From positions 1 through 64,000 of the forward strand of contig JAGBLA010000003.1 in NCBI GenBank assembly GCA_017635675.1: a DNA stretch of 64,000 nt. The letters run 5' to 3'. The stretch is from Ruminiclostridium sp. GTDB taxonomy: Bacteria > Bacillota > Clostridia > Oscillospirales > Ruminococcaceae. Made by a program: the position numbers and the translations under genes. Every line of letters starts with the position of its first letter. Positions within the stretch are counted from its first letter, which is position 1. The notes under the pieces were generated by a model, which worked only from the letters and a program-made list of their open reading frames with translations, had not been told where the DNA came from and did no database searches. Of this stretch, positions 36,066 through 44,526 are shown in pieces.

Positions 36066-38033
36066 TTAGCGGTTTATCCTGAATCTTGCGACCTGCTCCT
36101 GAAGCAGCTTTGACTGTCCGGAGAGCTCCTCGCAGGAAGCGGCGGTCTCTTCTGCTGTGGCGGAGTTTGTCTGTATTACCTGGGAGATCTGCTCGATACC
36201 GCTTGTGATCTGATTTATCGACTCGTTTTGTTCCGCGCTTGCCGATGCTATCTCGGTGATAAGTGCTGCGGTCTGAGCCGACATATCCTTGACTTCCTTC
36301 ATGGACTCTGCGGTGGCTATCGCGATCTTGCTGCCCTTGCCCACAGCTTCGATAGACGCGTTGATAAGTGATGTGGTGGAGCTTGCCGCCTCTGCTGACT
36401 TGCTTGCGAGGTTGCGGACTTCATCTGCGACTACCGCGAAGCCCTTGCCCGCGTCGCCCGCACGTGCTGCCTCAACAGCGGCATTGAGCGCGAGGATATT
36501 TGTCTGGAACGCTATATCCTCGATAGTCTTGATGATCTTCTCGATCTCCTGCGAGGTCGTGCTGATCTCATTCATTGCCTGGACCATGTTCTGGATCTCC
36601 TGATCCTGTTCGTTCACTCTGTTCTGAGTCTGCTTGGAGAGGTTGCCTGCCTGAGCCGCATTCTGAGCGGTATTCGCGATCTGAGTGGAAACTTCCGCGA
36701 TAGTGGCGGAGATCTCTTCGATAGCAGAGGCCTGACGGGTGGTGCCGTCCGCGAGAGACTGAGAGCCTTCCGCCATCTGATTTGAGCCGGAGAGAACTTC
36801 CGTACTGCTCATGTTTACGTCGGACATTATGTTGTTGAGAGAGCTAAGGATCTCGTTTATTGTTGATTCGATCTGTACGAAATCGCCGGGATAGTTAACA
36901 CCTGTCTGAACCGTAAGGTCACCCTTTGAGATCGCCGTAAGCACTCTCGCGAGGTCGGAAACGATGCCGTTCATATTTCTTATAAGCTCATCGGAAGCTT
37001 CGGACATAGTTTCGATCTCGTCGTTTGTCTTGAATATCTGTGCGGGTGTCGTGATATCACCGTTTGCCATGTCCTGCATACGCTTAGCGGTCGCTGCAAC
37101 GGGACCTGCTATTCTCTTTATGCGGATGCTTGTTACGATAACCGAAAGTATTGTTGCAAGTATAGCTACAATGATTATCATTAAAGCAGCGGTAAGGATA
37201 CTGTCGATAACAGGCTGTCTGGGTGTTGCGGTCACGACATACCAGCCCTCGGGGCTTTCTATCTGCGCGTATCCCGCTATGTATGCTGTACCTGAAAGTG
37301 TGAACTCAATATTGCCCTTTTTCCCGTTCAGCATTGTTGCTGCCGCGTCGGTCATAGACTGACCGAGTTTATGTTCGCCCTTGAGCTCGGTGAGCTGAGG
37401 AATGGAATTGGTGCTTGTACCTACGATGATCCCGTCTTTATCCATTATAAAGGAAATGCCGTTTTCCTCGTAGTGTACTTCCTTGATAAGATCTGAGAAT
37501 GTTTCTGCTGCGAGACCGCCGTAAACGACATAATTATTGCCGTTGGCAGTGAAGAATTTTCCCATCATTATTGTAACGGAGTTATCGGTCATGCGCACGA
37601 CAGGGCTTGACACATAGGCGTCGCGGTTCGCCATAGCCTGCTTGAAGTATTCACGGCCCGATATATCGGTGTTGCTGTACGTCTTTCCGTCGGAATAAGC
37701 AATGGAAAAGTCCTTGAATGTGCTGGTGGTGGCTGCATCTTTCAGCATTGCCTTTCTGTCATCTATGGATATACTTTCATCGACAATGCTCGGGTTTTTA
37801 TCGACGACATCGAATTGCTGTGAAAGAGATGATATAGTATGTTCAATAGATGAGGCGTATGCTTCGGAAAGGGCAAGCCCTTCGTCCTTGTACATTGCCA
37901 TATATCTCTGAAAGCTTACTACGATATAGATCACCACGAGTATTATACACGCCGAAAGGACAGGGATCGTGGATAACAGGGTGAGTCTCAGTCTGAGTGT
38001 TTTTCTTTTCTTGGTCATTGTCGTATTCTCCAT
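36066..38033 (-). CDS. Methyl-accepting chemotaxis protein
   Basis: A 655-residue chemoreceptor. Helix 1 is at ~16-38, with an extracellular double-Cache-like sensor at ~40-280 ([25 protein letters not shown]). Helix 2 is at ~285-310, followed by a HAMP region and the methyl-accepting signalling domain. The conserved hairpin tip includes [18 protein letters not shown] and [20 protein letters not shown]. No CheA/CheW or flagellar genes are in the window, so it is an orphan receptor gene. The ligand is unknown; Cache receptors of this kind often sense amino or carboxylic acids. Ribosome-binding site GGAGAA. It is transcribed alone from its own promoter. Confidence 0.94.
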   Translation of the reverse strand: MENTTMTKKRKTLRLRLTLLSTIPVLSACIILVVIYIVVSFQRYMAMYKDEGLALSEAYASSIEHTISSLSQQFDVVDKNPSIVDESISIDDRKAMLKDAATTSTFKDFSIAYSDGKTYSNTDISGREYFKQAMANRDAYVSSPVVRMTDNSVTIMMGKFFTANGNNYVVYGGLAAETFSDLIKEVHYEENGISFIMDKDGIIVGTSTNSIPQLTELKGEHKLGQSMTDAAATMLNGKKGNIEFTLSGTAYIAGYAQIESPEGWYVVTATPRQPVIDSILTAALMIIIVAILATILSVIVTSIRIKRIAGPVAATAKRMQDMANGDITTPAQIFKTNDEIETMSEASDELIRNMNGIVSDLARVLTAISKGDLTVQTGVNYPGDFVQIESTINEILSSLNNIMSDVNMSSTEVLSGSNQMAEGSQSLADGTTRQASAIEEISATIAEVSTQIANTAQNAAQAGNLSKQTQNRVNEQDQEIQNMVQAMNEISTTSQEIEKIIKTIEDIAFQTNILALNAAVEAARAGDAGKGFAVVADEVRNLASKSAEAASSTTSLINASIEAVGKGSKIAIATAESMKEVKDMSAQTAALITEIASASAEQNESINQITSGIEQISQVIQTNSATAEETAASCEELSGQSKLLQEQVARFRINR

Positions 38034-38060
38034 AAAATGAAAAAATTTATATACTGCCTG

Positions 38061-38089
38061 ATTTTAACATATTCTGACAAAATTGTCAA
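38061..38089 (-). promoter_or_regulatory. Promoter of the chemoreceptor gene
   Basis: Leftward TTGACA (38084-38089), 17 nt, TAAAAT (38061-38066). Confidence 0.8.
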
Positions 38090-38265
38090 TAGGTGTTTTA
38101 CAAAATGTAAAGGCAATACTGCACAATATGCGCACGCTGTCTTTGTGCGGTATAGCCTATAAAGAGTACATGAGATAAAAAAAGCTTGTATTCTTCAGCA
38201 GGATATGTTAAAATAAAAACTGTAAGGTTCAATATCACTGACAAACAGATCCGGAGGGTATCTAC

Positions 38266-39444
38266 ATGGACAATTTCAACTTTTACAGCCCCACTGAGTT
38301 CATTTTCGGAAAGGGAAGAGCTTCCGAAGCCGGTCACTATGTGAAAAAGTACGGCGGGAGCAAGGTGCTTATCCATTACGGAGGAGGCTCCGCGGTAAAG
38401 TCGGGACTTATCGGCACCGTGAAAAGCTCGCTTGACGGCGCGGGCATTGCTTACTGTGAGCTCGGCGGCGTTCAGCCCAATCCCCGTGACACGCTCGTTT
38501 ACAAGGGTATAGACCTGTGCAGGAACGAGGGTGTTGATTTCATTCTCGCGGTAGGCGGCGGCTCGGTCATAGACTCCGCGAAAGCAATAGCGATCGGCGT
38601 GCCTTATGACGGTGATTTCTGGGATATGTACTGCGGAAAGGCTCCGGAGAAGGCTCTGCCCGTGGCAACGGTGCTGACTATCGCGGCTGCCGGGAGCGAA
38701 GGCTCGGGAGACTCAGTAATTACAAAAGAAGAAGGTATGCTCAAGCGCGCGGTAGGCTCCGACCACCTGCGTCCGAAGTTCTCGGTAATGGACCCCGCGC
38801 TGACACAGACGCTCCCGGCGTATCAGACCGCCTGCGGAGCCACGTATATAATGGCACATGTTTTTGAGCGGTATTTCACGAATACCACAGAGGTGGAGAT
38901 AACCGACCGCCTGTGTGAAGCTGTTCTTATAACAATGGTGAAGGAAACCCCGCGGGTTATCGCCGACCCCGACAATTACGAAGCCCGGGCGAACATCATG
39001 TGGGCGGGAATGGTCGCGCACAACAACATCTGCGGAGTCGGAAGACAGCAGGACTGGAACAGCCACGGGCTTGAGCATGAGCTTTCGGGGCTGTACGATG
39101 TGGCTCACGGCGCGGGACTTGCGGTGATAATGCCCGCGTGGATGGAGTATGTTCACAAGCACAATGTCATGCGGTTCTGCCAGATGGCAACACGGGTGTT
39201 TGGCTGTCAGATGAATTTTGAAGACCCGGAAGCGACCGCTCTCGAAGGCATACACAAATTCCGCTCGTTCCTGCACAGCATCGGTATGCCCATAAACTTT
39301 GCCGAGCTCGGTGCGAAAGAGGAAGATATCCCGACGCTGGTGGAAAAGATAGGCGTGGGCGACGGAAAATTCGGCGGCTTTATGGAGCTTGACGCGAACG
39401 ACATTACAGCGATATACAGAACAGCTGCAAAAGCTGCACTCTGA
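38266..39444 (+). CDS. Iron-type alcohol dehydrogenase homologue lacking the metal-ligand Asp
   Basis: A 392-residue group III dehydrogenase of the NADPH-dependent butanol dehydrogenase subtype. The cofactor loop is AVGGGSVIDSAKAIA and the family signature AAGSEGSGDSVIT. The expected metal ligands are D-x3-H, H and H. Here the helix reads CGATYIMAHVFERYF, so the Asp position is Tyr194, while H198, H267 (SHGLEH) and H281 (VAHGAGL) are kept. Close homologues have V-D-M at this place. The enzyme may therefore bind metal poorly or have changed activity. Ribosome-binding site GGAGG precedes the ATG. The gene faces a second family member 250 bp away. Confidence 0.88.
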   Translation: MDNFNFYSPTEFIFGKGRASEAGHYVKKYGGSKVLIHYGGGSAVKSGLIGTVKSSLDGAGIAYCELGGVQPNPRDTLVYKGIDLCRNEGVDFILAVGGGSVIDSAKAIAIGVPYDGDFWDMYCGKAPEKALPVATVLTIAAAGSEGSGDSVITKEEGMLKRAVGSDHLRPKFSVMDPALTQTLPAYQTACGATYIMAHVFERYFTNTTEVEITDRLCEAVLITMVKETPRVIADPDNYEARANIMWAGMVAHNNICGVGRQQDWNSHGLEHELSGLYDVAHGAGLAVIMPAWMEYVHKHNVMRFCQMATRVFGCQMNFEDPEATALEGIHKFRSFLHSIGMPINFAELGAKEEDIPTLVEKIGVGDGKFGGFMELDANDITAIYRTAAKAAL

Positions 39445-39488
39445 GCGGCTTATTTATTGTTTTCATGCTTTCAAAGGAGACTTGGGTA

Positions 39489-39611
39489 GTGAGTTCAACA
39501 TTGAAAAAGGCAGTTTCCTGCGTGGTTTCCGCTGTAATGCTGATATCCTTGTGCGGTTGTTCGGCAGAAAACAATATGTGCCGCGCTGCACAATACTATA
39601 AGAATATGTAA
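39489..39611 (+). CDS. Tiny lipoprotein (40 codons), possible gene remnant
   Basis: A GTG start at 39489 is preceded by AAAGGAGA with 8-nt spacing. The peptide has a textbook lipoprotein signal: Lys-Lys, then VSCVVSAVMLISLCGC with the lipobox LCGC. After the Cys only about 16 residues remain before TAA (SAENN... to KNM). It could be a genuine micro-lipoprotein or the 5' stub of a larger lipoprotein gene cut by deletion or frameshift. It lies 44 nt after the alcohol dehydrogenase stop and ends just before a terminator, so it could be cotranscribed. Confidence 0.55.
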   Translation: MSSTLKKAVSCVVSAVMLISLCGCSAENNMCRAAQYYKNM

Positions 39612-39618
39612 ATCGGGA

Positions 39619-39659
39619 AAAAATACGCGGGCAGCTGTAATTACTGCCCGCGTATTTTC
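39619..39659. terminator. Bidirectional terminator between the convergent alcohol dehydrogenase genes
   Basis: AAAATACGCGGGCAG (39620-39634) pairs with CTGCCCGCGTATTTT (39644-39658), giving A- and T-runs on both sides. Confidence 0.93.
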
Positions 39660-39695
39660 ACATTATACATATATTTCAGGTCTGAGTGTTCAGTT

Positions 39696-40862
39696 TTACA
39701 TACTTGCTTTCAGAACGGTCATGACATCGTTCCTGTCGAATATCTTGTAACCGCCGTCGAGGATAAGCGTCGCGTCTGCGATACCTTCGAGCATATCCCC
39801 GGTCACTCCGAGCTCCGATATCTTCATAACGAGCCCGAGCTCCTTCATCCAGTTTTCCATTGCCGCAAGTCCCGCTTCCGCGAGCTGTTCGTCAGTCTTT
39901 CCTTCGCGTGAAATCCCCCATACCTCGGCAGCGAAACGCGCGAATTTCTTAAGCCCGTAAGGCATGATATAACGATAGTAGGGGAGAGACACCGCGGCAA
40001 GCGTCATTCCGTGGGTAGCGTCGGTGTACGCTCCGACCGCCTGACCGAGCATGTGTACCATCCAGTCGGTGGATTTTCCCTTCGCCACAAGCGTGTTGAG
40101 CGCCCATGTCGCTGTCCACATGATGTTCGAGCGAGCCTCATAGTCCGTCGGGTCGATGACCGCCTTTCTGCTTGCCGTGATAAGACCGCGCATAAGCCCT
40201 TCGCTGATGTAGTCGGAGGTGTTGTCGTCCTCGCCAGAGAAATACTGCTCGCAGATATGGTTCATAATGTCATATATGCCCGCAGTCATCTGGTATTTCG
40301 GCAGGGTCATGGTATATTTCGGGTTTAGTATCGAGAATTTCGGCATAACATCGTCACCGAACACATGACCTATCTTCTGCTTTGTGGCGTGGTTGGTGAT
40401 GACCGCACCTCCGTTCATCTCTGAGCCTGTGCCTGCCATTGTGAGCACACAGCCGACAGGTATGATATCGCAGGTCGGTTCCTCGAAACGTATATAATAC
40501 TTTTCCCACGGGTCGTCGCCGCAGTTCACCGATACGGACACGGCTTTCGAGTAATCGCACACCGAGCCGCCGCCCACCGCGAGAATAAAGTCGGTCTTGT
40601 TCTCACGCGCCGTCTTTACGCCCTCGTTGAGTTTCTCCACCGTCGGGTTGGGCATTACACCCGCGACTTCGGCGACATTCTTGCCCGCGTCCCCAAGAAT
40701 CGCGGTTATCTCGTCATACAGGCCGCTCTTCTTTATCGAGCCGCCGCCGTAAACGAGAAGTACATTGCTGCCGTAGTTCTTAAGCTCGTCTTTGAGATAG
40801 CCGAGAGCGTCCTCGCCGAAGTACAGCTTGGTCGGATTGTGATAAGTAAAATTTCCTAACAT
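39696..40862 (-). CDS. Iron-dependent alcohol dehydrogenase (butanol dehydrogenase-like)
   Basis: A 388-residue group III NAD(P)H-dependent dehydrogenase, reducing aldehydes to alcohols in fermentation. The cofactor loop is AVGGGSVCDYSKAVS and the signature GTGSEMNGGAVIT. All metal ligands are present: Asp and His in YDIMNHICEQYF, His in WMVHMLGQ and His in ATHGMTLA. In this it differs from its neighbour at 38266. Start ATG 40862 has GGAGG upstream; a further in-frame ATG at 40925 precedes the promoter-like AT region and is unlikely. Monocistronic, convergent with its paralogue. Confidence 0.92.
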   Translation of the reverse strand: MLGNFTYHNPTKLYFGEDALGYLKDELKNYGSNVLLVYGGGSIKKSGLYDEITAILGDAGKNVAEVAGVMPNPTVEKLNEGVKTARENKTDFILAVGGGSVCDYSKAVSVSVNCGDDPWEKYYIRFEEPTCDIIPVGCVLTMAGTGSEMNGGAVITNHATKQKIGHVFGDDVMPKFSILNPKYTMTLPKYQMTAGIYDIMNHICEQYFSGEDDNTSDYISEGLMRGLITASRKAVIDPTDYEARSNIMWTATWALNTLVAKGKSTDWMVHMLGQAVGAYTDATHGMTLAAVSLPYYRYIMPYGLKKFARFAAEVWGISREGKTDEQLAEAGLAAMENWMKELGLVMKISELGVTGDMLEGIADATLILDGGYKIFDRNDVMTVLKASM

Positions 40863-40997
40863 AGTTGTTTCCTCCGTCTTATAGTCATACCGGGTTTTAC
40901 ATATTATACCACACGGTGCCTGCAATTACAAATGCTTATTTCGTATATAGCATTATGCTTTACAGGCATATTTGCGGAAAACAGCCGCATGAACCCC

Positions 40998-41026
40998 TTT
41001 ACAAAAATGTGTTATCGTGTTATAAT
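40998..41026 (+). promoter_or_regulatory. Promoter of the hydrolase-GH26 operon
   Basis: TTTACA (40998-41003), 17 nt, TATAAT (41021-41026). Confidence 0.75.
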
Positions 41027-41133
41027 AAATCGTATATTATATGGTTGACGGAAAATACAGAATGATGAAAGTTATTTGATTTAAAGGCATTACAGAGCTT
41101 TTGCCGGTCAATAAAAGACAATATAGGGAGATA

Positions 41134-41883
41134 ATGAAATTTCGTATGAGCGGACAGAGTGTAAATGAAAAGCGAAAACCGCGGAAAAAGCTTGCCGCGT
41201 TGATAACAATTGCGGTGCTGCTGACAGCTGCGGCGGCGATGTACCTGTTGTTTACCTACACCGCAGACGATAAAGCCCGCATGGCTATGCAGTCGGACGA
41301 TACGGTAAGCGTAACAAAAATGAGCTACGGGTATTATTTTGACGGACCGTCGGATGATACCGCGATGATATTCTATCCGGGAGCGAATGTGGAGGAAACA
41401 GCGTATGCGCCGCTCATGCACGAGCTTGCGTCTGCGGGGGTAGATGCCTGTGTTGTGAAAGTGCCTTTTCACATCGCGTTCTTCGGAATGAACGCAGCGG
41501 ACGAGGTGCTGAAAGCGCACAGCTTTAAGAACTGGTATATCGGCGGACATTCTCTCGGCGGTACTATCGCCGCAGGCTATGCGTCCGACCATTCGGAGAT
41601 CTTTTCGGGTGTTATACTCATGGCGTCATATCCGTACAGGGATATGCCCGACAATATGACGCTGGTTCAGCTTACAGGCTCCGAAGACCATGTCATCAAC
41701 AGAGAAAGAATGAAGGACGCCGTGAAATACTGCCCGGAAAACTATATAGACCATAGGATAGAGGGCGGCAACCATTCCGGTTTCGGCAGCTACGGCTTAC
41801 AGGTCGGCGACGGCACCGCGTATATCACACAGGAAGAACAGGTGCGCGAGACAGTCGATGTGATAACCGCGCTTGCCGCATAA
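41134..41883 (+). CDS. Membrane-anchored alpha/beta hydrolase
   Basis: A 249-residue protein with a basic N-terminus and one membrane helix (~20-42), so the catalytic domain is outside the cell. The alpha/beta fold is recognisable: nucleophile S140 in GGHSLGG, acid in GSEDHVIN and His in GGNHSGFG. Enzymes of this group are generic carboxylesterases. The GH26 gene starts 12 nt downstream, so deacylation of a mannan-derived substrate is a possible role, though the two would act on opposite sides of the membrane. Start ATG 41134 is preceded closely by AGGGAG. Confidence 0.72.
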   Translation: MKFRMSGQSVNEKRKPRKKLAALITIAVLLTAAAAMYLLFTYTADDKARMAMQSDDTVSVTKMSYGYYFDGPSDDTAMIFYPGANVEETAYAPLMHELASAGVDACVVKVPFHIAFFGMNAADEVLKAHSFKNWYIGGHSLGGTIAAGYASDHSEIFSGVILMASYPYRDMPDNMTLVQLTGSEDHVINRERMKDAVKYCPENYIDHRIEGGNHSGFGSYGLQVGDGTAYITQEEQVRETVDVITALAA

Positions 41884-41895
41884 GGAGGACAGGCT

Positions 41896-42864
41896 ATGTC
41901 AGACCTGATAAAAACGCCCTGCAACAAGAACGCGCAGCAGGGTGTAAGAAATATACTCGGATATCTTGCGGGAATTTCCGGGGATAAGATAGTCACGGGT
42001 CAGCATACTCAGACCATGGCAATGGAGGAGCTTGCGCATATCCGTGGGGTAACGGGAAAGGAGCCCGCTCTGCTCGGATTTGAGCTTCTCGCGTATTCTC
42101 CGAACATCAACTATCTCGATACGGACGAGGAGTGCATGACCGAGGTGATGAATGATCTCGGAACGCTGCGCCGTGCCTGGGAGTGGGCGGATAAAAAGGG
42201 ACTTATCACATTCACGTGGCATTGGTTCTCTCCGCTTGGCGGCAGGTCGAAGTCCTTCTTCACGGAGAATACCGATTTTGACGCGGAAAAGGCGGTCATA
42301 TCGGGGACTCCCGAGAACAGGGCTCTGCTTTCCGACCTTGACGTTATGGCAGGCATACTCCGCCCGTTCTGTGACAGGCAGGTGCCGATACTCTGGCGCC
42401 CGTTTCACGAGGGCGAGGGCAAGTGGTTCTGGTGGGGCGCAAAGGGCGCCGAGCCGCTGAAAAAACTGTACCGTATAATGTACGAAAGGTTTACCGATGT
42501 CCACGGGCTCAACAATCTTATATGGGTGTGGAACGCGACGCTCCGTGAGTGCTACCCGGGCGACGATGTGGTAGATATCATTTCAAGGGATATGTACCCG
42601 GAAAAGCACTGCCACACGGCTCAGAGTGAGATGTACGAAGGTATGTGCGGCATCACGGAACAGCACAGGATAACGCTTATCGGTGAGACGGGTGCTCTGC
42701 CCGACCCGTACGCGATACACGCCGAAGGGGTCGGCTGGACGACATTCATGACATGGTCGGGGGCATTCTGTCTCAGCGAGGAGTTCACCACCTCCGAAAA
42801 GCTGAAGGAGGTCTATTCGAGCCCGTATTCCGTAACGAAGGAAAGCCTTCCGGTGCTGTATTGA
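41896..42864 (+). CDS. GH26 glycoside hydrolase (beta-mannanase family), cytoplasmic
   Basis: A 322-residue GH26 enzyme, the family of endo-beta-1,4-mannanases. The acid/base Glu is E172 in WRPFHEGEGKWFWWG and the nucleophile E264 in IGETG. WHWFSPLGG is also typical of the barrel. There is no signal peptide or binding module, so it likely acts on imported manno-oligosaccharides rather than polymer. This would link to manA at 6.4 kb. Ribosome-binding site AAGGAGG. It is in an operon with the alpha/beta hydrolase. Confidence 0.9.
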   Translation: MSDLIKTPCNKNAQQGVRNILGYLAGISGDKIVTGQHTQTMAMEELAHIRGVTGKEPALLGFELLAYSPNINYLDTDEECMTEVMNDLGTLRRAWEWADKKGLITFTWHWFSPLGGRSKSFFTENTDFDAEKAVISGTPENRALLSDLDVMAGILRPFCDRQVPILWRPFHEGEGKWFWWGAKGAEPLKKLYRIMYERFTDVHGLNNLIWVWNATLRECYPGDDVVDIISRDMYPEKHCHTAQSEMYEGMCGITEQHRITLIGETGALPDPYAIHAEGVGWTTFMTWSGAFCLSEEFTTSEKLKEVYSSPYSVTKESLPVLY

Positions 42865-42894
42865 ACGCATCTGCGGCGCTGTATGCTGTTGTTC

Positions 42895-42923
42895 TTGACT
42901 TTAATAGAGGGATAGTGTATAAT
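42895..42923 (+). promoter_or_regulatory. Promoter of the KDG-kinase-like gene
   Basis: TTGACT (42895-42900), 17 nt, TATAAT (42918-42923). Confidence 0.85.
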
Positions 42924-42974
42924 ACAGATAAGTCTATGACTGTTTACTGCCCGTTTTTACAGGAGGACACGAAA

Positions 42975-44060
42975 ATGAAACACAGAAATCCGCTGATGCC
43001 CGAGCATTCCGACACGAAATTTCTGGCGGTCGGGGAAATAATGCTTCGTCTTACGCCGCCGAACTATGAAAAGATAAGAGTGACCAACTCCTTTGAGGCA
43101 AGCTACGGCGGAAGCGAGGCGAATATAGCGCTTGCGCTGGCAAACCTCGGCGTTGACAGCACGTTCTTCACTGTTGTGCCGAACAACAGTCTCGGCAAAA
43201 GCGCGATCAGAATGCTGCGCAGCAACGATGTACACTGCACACCGGTGATCTTAAGCACTCCCGAGGAAACACCCACGCACCGCCTCGGTACATATTACCT
43301 CGAAACAGGCTTCGGGATCCGCGCGAGCGAAGTTACCTATGACAGAAAGCACAGCGCTGTCACGGAATACGACTTCTCGAAGGTCGATCTTGACGCGCTT
43401 CTGTCGGAGTTCACATGGCTGCATCTGAGCGGCATTACTCCCGCGCTTGGGGAGAACTGCAGGAAATTGATATTTGACCTCATGGTGAAAGCCAAGGAAA
43501 AGGGGCTTACCGTGAGCTTCGACGGCAACTTCCGCAGCACGCTGTGGTCGTGGGAGGAGGCAAGGGACTTCTGCACAAAATGCCTTCCCTATGTTGATGT
43601 GCTGCTCGGCATAGAGCCGTATCATCTCTGGCGGGACGATAACGACCATTCTCTCGGTGATTATAAGGACGGCGTGCCGCTCCAGCCGTCATACGAACAG
43701 CAGGACGAGATATTCAGAGCGTTCGTTGAGAAGTACCCGAATATCCGCTGTATCGCAAGGCACGTGCGCTATGCTCACAGCGGAAGCGAGAACAGCCTTA
43801 AAGCGTTCATGTGGTTCGATGACCACACCTTTGAGAGCAAGCTGTTCACGTTCAATATCCTTGACCGTGTGGGCGGCGGCGACGCGTTCGCGTCCGGTCT
43901 AATATATGCTATCATGCACGATTACAAGCCTATGGATATGATAAACTTCGCTGTTGCGAGCAGCGTGCTCAAGCACACTATCCACGGCGACGCGAATATC
44001 ACCGATGATGAGCAGGCTATCCGCAATCTTATGAACATGAATTACGACATCAAGCGCTGA
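42975..44060 (+). CDS. kdgK: PfkB family sugar kinase, 2-dehydro-3-deoxygluconokinase-like
   Basis: A 361-residue ribokinase-fold enzyme. The N-terminus (FLAVGEIMLRLTPPNYEKI) and the SYGGSEANIALALANLG glycine motif are typical of KDG kinases. The C-terminal PfkB anion hole and catalytic Asp are in DRVGGGDAFASGLIY. It should phosphorylate 2-keto-3-deoxygluconate to KDPG, but the KDPG aldolase (eda) often found next door is absent, so substrate certainty is moderate. Start ATG 42975 has AGGAGG upstream. Its own promoter separates it from GH26. It ends at a terminator. Confidence 0.82.
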   Translation: MKHRNPLMPEHSDTKFLAVGEIMLRLTPPNYEKIRVTNSFEASYGGSEANIALALANLGVDSTFFTVVPNNSLGKSAIRMLRSNDVHCTPVILSTPEETPTHRLGTYYLETGFGIRASEVTYDRKHSAVTEYDFSKVDLDALLSEFTWLHLSGITPALGENCRKLIFDLMVKAKEKGLTVSFDGNFRSTLWSWEEARDFCTKCLPYVDVLLGIEPYHLWRDDNDHSLGDYKDGVPLQPSYEQQDEIFRAFVEKYPNIRCIARHVRYAHSGSENSLKAFMWFDDHTFESKLFTFNILDRVGGGDAFASGLIYAIMHDYKPMDMINFAVASSVLKHTIHGDANITDDEQAIRNLMNMNYDIKR

Positions 44061-44063
44061 AAA

Positions 44064-44110
44064 AGCGAAAGCGCCGCCTGTCCCTTTATCGGGACGGACG
44101 GTGCTTTTTC
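44064..44110 (+). terminator. Terminator of the KDG-kinase-like gene
   Basis: Extended hairpin, AAGCGCCGCCTGTCCC against GGGACGG and CGGTGCTT (44069-44107), with TTTTTC following. Confidence 0.8.
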
Positions 44111-44125
44111 ATGTTTATACGGGGG

Positions 44126-44446
44126 CTACTTTTTAAGCATGAACGCGCGCATCGCGGCTATCTGTATCCTTGTGAACAGCGGACGCAGCTCCTTGTCCGC
44201 TTTTTTCAGCTCCTCGCGGATACTTATGCTTTGCGGGCAGTGCTTTTCGCATTTGCCGCAGCCTATGCACTGTGACGCAAAGGTCTTTTCTTTCTGAAGT
44301 GCGACGGTCTGAACGTACTCAAATCTTCCCGCGCCCTTGTTTTCGGAGTACATACGGTTGTAGCAGCGGAATACCGCGGGAATGTCAACTCCCTGCGGAC
44401 ACGGCATACAGTAGGCACAGCCGGTGCATCCAACCTTATATAAAAG
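44126..44446 (-). pseudogene. Remnant: C-terminal ferredoxin-like tail of an aldo/keto reductase
   Basis: The minus strand encodes only the last ~107 residues of a 4Fe-4S-containing aldo/keto reductase, normally about 375 residues. Both cysteine clusters survive: VGCTGCAYCMPCPQGVDIP and QCIGCGKCEKHCP. The reading frame is closed by TGA at 44447-44449 directly upstream, and no barrel-domain sequence precedes it. An internal ATG at 44407 exists but would cut through the first cluster. The stub ends at the agp-like gene's terminator, marking a deletion or rearrangement junction. Confidence 0.85.
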
Positions 44447-44468
44447 TCAACGGCTTTGTATAGCTTTT

Positions 44469-44508
44469 CAAAACAAAGTCCGGCTGCATCATGCAAATGC
44501 AGCCGGAC
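44469..44508 (-). terminator. Terminator of the Agp-like gene
   Basis: On the minus strand GTCCGGCTGCAT pairs perfectly with ATGCAGCCGGAC (12 bp), followed by TTTGTTTTG. Confidence 0.88.
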
Positions 44509-44526
44509 AGCGTTATGTATTATAAT

